From Bacteroidetes bacterium UBA6063 (GTDB lineage Bacteria; Bacteroidota; Bacteroidia; NS11-12g; UBA9320): a DNA stretch of 9,471 bases. Every line of letters begins with the position of its first letter. Positions within the stretch are counted from its first letter, which is position 1. Both the position numbers and the translations under genes were made by a program. The stretch covers positions 1 through 9,471 of the forward strand of contig DIYD01000336.1 of the NCBI GenBank assembly GCA_002428905.1, given 5' to 3'. Below the pieces are notes generated by a model. It saw only the letters and a program-made list of their open reading frames with translations. It was not told the origin of the DNA and did no database searches. Below are positions 7,315 through 9,471 of the stretch, in pieces.

Positions 7315-7863
7315 CTAGTCTGTGATGGTGTACGTTATGGTGAGCACGATTGGTGCTGTGTAGTTGGCTAACGAATAATTGCTGATGTCGAGATCATAGA
7401 CCAAATTACTTCCCCGACCGACGCCAATACCGGTAAAACAGGACCGAATGTTTTGAATGACCTTTTGATTGGTTGAGTTTAGTGTGATCTGTCCGGTAGA
7501 CGATCCTTTATTGCCCAGACCAAATCCCGATGGGTTCTTGGCGGTAAGATAGAGCAACATTCCGGTTGGCAAGGATCCGTTCGAGATCTTTGCGTATATA
7601 TTTGTTTTTGGTCTTGTTATACTTCCGCTTAAGAATGTATAATTCAACCACATGGTACTATCAGAGGTATTTTGCATTCCCAAACCAGCTTCACCTGGCC
7701 CGTTTAATCCTAAAGAAACATTTGTATTTGATGGACCTCTAACCGCAATGATTGCAACCTGAGGGATGCTGAGATTTACATACCAGCCTTGCGCCAACGC
7801 CGATACCGACGTAAACAGAATCAATGCCAGCGGGAGAATTCCCCGTGTTAATTTGAGCTTCAT
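7315..7863 (-). CDS. Exported small protein of unrecognised family, paralog 3 of 3
   Basis: The start is the ATG at 7863, giving 182 residues beginning MKLKLTRGILPLALILF, a signal peptide with probable cleavage after ALA near residue 24; a TTG six codons upstream only adds a run of leucines. The mature part shares the family landmarks with its two neighbours: LSIPQVAII, DSTMWLNYTFL, IYAKI, SLPTGMLLYL, GFGLGNKGSSTGQI, QKVIQNIRSCFTGIGVGRGSNLVYDLDISNYS (shown here only as landmarks), and the C-terminal ITYTITD. It has one Cys, in SCFTG, and no lipobox, sorting tail or membrane segment after the signal. It is the first gene of the minus-strand cluster, preceded by the best promoter match of the window (7903-7910). 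I cannot assign a function. Confidence 0.8.
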   Translation of the reverse strand: MKLKLTRGILPLALILFTSVSALAQGWYVNLSIPQVAIIAVRGPSNTNVSLGLNGPGEAGLGMQNTSDSTMWLNYTFLSGSITRPKTNIYAKISNGSLPTGMLLYLTAKNPSGFGLGNKGSSTGQITLNSTNQKVIQNIRSCFTGIGVGRGSNLVYDLDISNYSLANYTAPIVLTITYTITD

Positions 7864-7902
7864 CAATAATAGTAGTAACAAGGCTATTTTTTAACCCGAC
7901 CA

Positions 7903-7910
7903 CAAATATA
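7903..7910 (-). promoter_or_regulatory. Promoter -7 element for the secreted-paralog cluster
   Basis: The minus strand reads TATATTTG, a perfect match to the Bacteroidota -7 consensus TAnnTTTG, placed to give a leader of roughly 30 bases before the ATG of paralog 3. The -33 position, 19 bases further upstream, is occupied by one copy of a 10-base direct repeat (7930-7939) rather than a plain TTG, which suggests regulated rather than constitutive expression. Confidence 0.55.
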
Positions 7911-7929
7911 CAACACTTTTTTAAATTCA

Positions 7930-7960
7930 TTTCATTTTGAGACAGTTTTGTTTCATTTTG
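7930..7960. repeat. Two 10-base direct repeats, 21 bases apart, possible operator
   Basis: TTTCATTTTG occurs at 7930-7939 and again at 7951-7960, identical in all ten positions. The start-to-start distance of 21 bases is about two helical turns, which would place both copies on the same face of DNA. The proximal copy lies exactly where the -33 element of the paralog 3 promoter would be. The region is AT-rich, so chance is possible; a binding site for a regulator of the divergent genes is an inference. Confidence 0.4.
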
Positions 7961-8018
7961 GGAAATATGACACGAAAAATCAGCTCGTTATTTCGCTCGC
8001 TCCAATTTGGAATTACAC

Positions 8019-8026
8019 TATCTTCG
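8019..8026 (+). promoter_or_regulatory. Candidate -7 element for ftsE
   Basis: TATCTTCG differs at one base from TAnnTTTG and is followed by C, as is common in this phylum. It ends only 4 bases before the ftsE ATG at 8031, so a start of transcription about 5-7 bases downstream would yield a leaderless or nearly leaderless message. No well-spaced TTG is seen at -33; a TTTG at 8006-8009 is too close. Confidence 0.38.
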
Positions 8027-8030
8027 CTTT

Positions 8031-8720
8031 ATGTCGGCACCCATCATAAGTTTGACCCGAGCCTTTATTTTTCAGACCAATAACACTCTGACACTCAAGG
8101 ATGTAAACATCGAAATACAGCCGGCAGAATTCGGTTATCTCATCGGGCGAACCGGCAGTGGAAAATCAAGCTTACTCAAAACACTTTATGGCGAACTACC
8201 ACTAAACGAAGGCAAAGGAACGATCGCTCAAACAGAGCTATCCGGACTAAACAGAAAAGACATACCGAAACTTCGGCGAAAGCTCGGCATTGTGTTTCAG
8301 GACTTTCAATTGTTGACCGATCGTACCATACAGGACAACTTATTGTTTGTGCTAAAAGCCACGGAATGGTCAGACAAATCCGAAATGATCAAACGGTGTA
8401 AAGAGGTTCTTGAATTGGTTGGACTGACCCACAAAGAGGACAAAATGCCACACGAGCTTTCAGGAGGCGAACAGCAACGTATTGTAATTGCACGGGCATT
8501 ACTGAACAAACCCAAGGTGATCTTAGCCGACGAACCTACAGGCAATTTGGATCCAGATGTTTCAGATGACATCATGCGCCTGTTACACGATATCTGCGAC
8601 AGCGGCACAGCTGTACTTATGGCTACACACGACCACCGTATTATTAACAAATTCCCAGGCACCATATTCCATTGCCACGACATGGAAATTGAGAAACGCA
8701 ACAGTATACATGAGATATAG
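8031..8720 (+). CDS. ftsE: Cell division ATP-binding protein FtsE
   Basis: The 229-residue ABC ATPase has all the nucleotide-binding motifs: Walker A GRTGSGKS (39-46), Q-loop VFQDFQLL (Gln90), signature LSGGEQQR (143-150), Walker B VILADE (163-168) with the D-loop GNLDP, and switch histidine in ATHD (His200). The text LGIVFQDFQLLTDRT and KMPHELSGGEQQR is characteristic of Bacteroidota FtsE. FtsE pairs with the membrane protein FtsX at the division site to control cell-wall hydrolases; FtsX is not adjacent here, so it must be encoded elsewhere. I choose ATG 8031 over an in-frame TTG at 8007 because MSAPIISL fits the family start, though a -7-like box lies just in front. The 3' end overlaps the next gene by 11 bases. 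Confidence 0.92.
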   Translation: MSAPIISLTRAFIFQTNNTLTLKDVNIEIQPAEFGYLIGRTGSGKSSLLKTLYGELPLNEGKGTIAQTELSGLNRKDIPKLRRKLGIVFQDFQLLTDRTIQDNLLFVLKATEWSDKSEMIKRCKEVLELVGLTHKEDKMPHELSGGEQQRIVIARALLNKPKVILADEPTGNLDPDVSDDIMRLLHDICDSGTAVLMATHDHRIINKFPGTIFHCHDMEIEKRNSIHEI

Positions 8721-9102
8721 ACTATCTGCAGAAATAGTACTGCCACTGCTTCTAGTTGTAACCCTGGCCCAAGCGTGCAATCAGGACAACGAACCTGCGG
8801 AAAAATCACAACCACCCTTGTGCGAAACGTCACCGGTGACTTACGAGGGAACGGTTAAAGCAATTATGGAACAACACTGCAGCATAGAAGGTTGCCACAC
8901 CACTACTAAAGGCGGTGCGTTCCCGCTTGACACCTACGAACAGGTTAAAGCATCGGCTCTCTATGAGTCATTTATTGGATCGCTAACTCAAATCGACCCG
9001 CAATTCGAACCCATGCCCTACCCAAAGGGAACAGCTAAAATAAGTGACGAAGAAATCAATTGTTTGGAACAATGGATAAACGATGGATGGGTTGAAAACT
9101 GA
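8710..9102 (+). CDS. Predicted lipoprotein with c-type cytochrome-like C-X4-C-H motif
   Basis: From the ATG at 8710 the product has 130 residues. It begins MRYRLSAEIVLPLLLVVTLA and has a lipobox AQAC with Cys23 as lipidation site, so it is likely anchored in an outer or inner membrane facing the periplasm. The mature domain has CSIEGCH (Cys57, Cys62, His63), a C-X4-C-H variant of the heme-attachment motif, and a downstream Met-Pro (Met102) that could be the distal haem ligand, followed by ISDEEINCLEQWINDG, typical of small cytochrome-like domains in which the last helix reads 'I..WI..G'. Two further Cys (38 and 118) could form a disulfide. The start overlaps the end of ftsE by 11 bases, so the genes are probably co-transcribed. 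The gene stops 3 bases from the convergent dnaG end. Haem binding is inferred, not certain. Confidence 0.8.
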   Translation: MRYRLSAEIVLPLLLVVTLAQACNQDNEPAEKSQPPLCETSPVTYEGTVKAIMEQHCSIEGCHTTTKGGAFPLDTYEQVKASALYESFIGSLTQIDPQFEPMPYPKGTAKISDEEINCLEQWINDGWVEN

Positions 9103-9105
9103 TCA

Positions 9106-9471
9106 CTACTCCGGTTTTGTACTTCCCTCAGCAAAAGCACCTTCGATACCAATGAGCTGAACAATTCGTTGGCGCACTTCAAGTACCTTCATCACGCGGG
9201 CCTGAGCAATCTTAACATCTTCTTCCGTTTCGGCATCCTTAAGCATTTCCAATGCTTTCAGATACACCTGATTTATTTTATAGAACTTCAGATAGTTTAG
9301 GTTTTCAATGATCACCTTCCTGTAGTTATCCGTATCCTTTTTTACATGAATCTCATGTGTTTCTGACCATTCCGGACTAAGCTCATACTTCAACGACAAC
9401 ACACCAGCCGCCAGTTTCCCAAGCAAACGGTGACGTGCAAAAAATTCCTCATCCAATGTATCGTTAAAATC
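9106..9471 (-). CDS. dnaG: Probable DNA primase C-terminal region, 5' partial
   Basis: The frame is open to the window edge, so only the last 121 residues are seen; a TTG at 9456 is internal. The visible part is charged and helical: DEEFFARHRLLGKLAAGVLS, then YELSPEW, HEIHVKKDTDNYRK, and a long helix pair containing EMLKDAETEEDVKIAQARVMKVLEVRQRI followed by VQLIGIEG. This order (a short helix, 'YxLSxxW', an 'H.I.V...DN' segment, then helices with 'L..AeteE' and a final 'I...LG' helix) is what I recall from the C-terminal helicase-interacting region of Bacteroidota DnaG. DnaG makes RNA primers at the replication fork and its C-terminal part binds DnaB. No catalytic residues fall in this window, so the assignment depends on resemblance of this tail alone. 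Confidence 0.62.
   Translation of the reverse strand, partial: DFNDTLDEEFFARHRLLGKLAAGVLSLKYELSPEWSETHEIHVKKDTDNYRKVIIENLNYLKFYKINQVYLKALEMLKDAETEEDVKIAQARVMKVLEVRQRIVQLIGIEGAFAEGSTKPE

Noticed and set aside
7315..7881. TTG at 7881 as start of paralog 3
   Set aside because: The extra residues are a run of leucines before a complete signal peptide that begins at ATG 7863 with the expected basic n-region.
8306..8833. Long open frame (175 codons) opposite ftsE
   Set aside because: It is antisense to a well-supported ABC ATPase and its composition shows no recognisable domain; it is a shadow of ftsE codon use.
1..9471. Mobile element, CRISPR array, defence system or biosynthetic cluster
   Set aside because: I saw no transposase, integrase, terminal inverted repeats, spaced palindromic repeats or nuclease genes; most genes are core Bacteroidota functions.

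Overview
The window looks like chromosomal DNA of a member of the Bacteroidota (Flavobacteriia/Cytophagia-like; I cannot resolve the genus). The evidence is a protein with a type IX secretion (T9SS) type A C-terminal sorting domain, Bacteroidota-style TrmB and FtsE sequences, candidate promoters of the TAnnTTTG kind, and the apparent 3' end of dnaG with a Bacteroidota-type C-terminal region. It is mostly core genome with a secreted-protein accessory segment. I see no rRNA, tRNA, CRISPR array, insertion sequence or phage gene.

Layout. (1) 1-2302, plus strand: the 3' part of a large secreted protein (Fn3-like, gingipain/C25-like region, second Fn3-like, T9SS sorting domain), overlapping by 4 bases a small predicted lipoprotein. 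(2) 2303-2944, minus strand: trmB, whose stop codon directly abuts the stop of the convergent lipoprotein gene. (3) 2995-5833, minus strand: a three-gene proton-translocating NAD(P) transhydrogenase operon read pntAA-pntAB-pntB, with an apparent TTG start for pntAA. (4) 5917-7863, minus strand: three tandem paralogous genes for small exported proteins of a family I do not recognise. (5) 7864-8030: divergent intergenic region with a good promoter for the paralog cluster, a pair of 10-base direct repeats 21 bases apart, and a candidate ftsE promoter. (6) 8031-9102, plus strand: ftsE, then, overlapping by 11 bases, a predicted lipoprotein resembling a small c-type cytochrome with a C-X4-C-H motif. 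(7) 9106-9471, minus strand: the C-terminal end of probable dnaG, convergent with a 3-base gap.

How the parts fit. The pnt operon supplies NADPH from NADH using the proton gradient. trmB and ftsE are housekeeping genes. The T9SS protein, its lipoprotein partner and the three paralogs are all predicted to leave the cytoplasm. The most unusual content is the triplet of paralogous secreted proteins and the C25-like protein, which seems to have lost both catalytic residues. Gene packing is very tight: two convergent pairs have essentially no room for a terminator.
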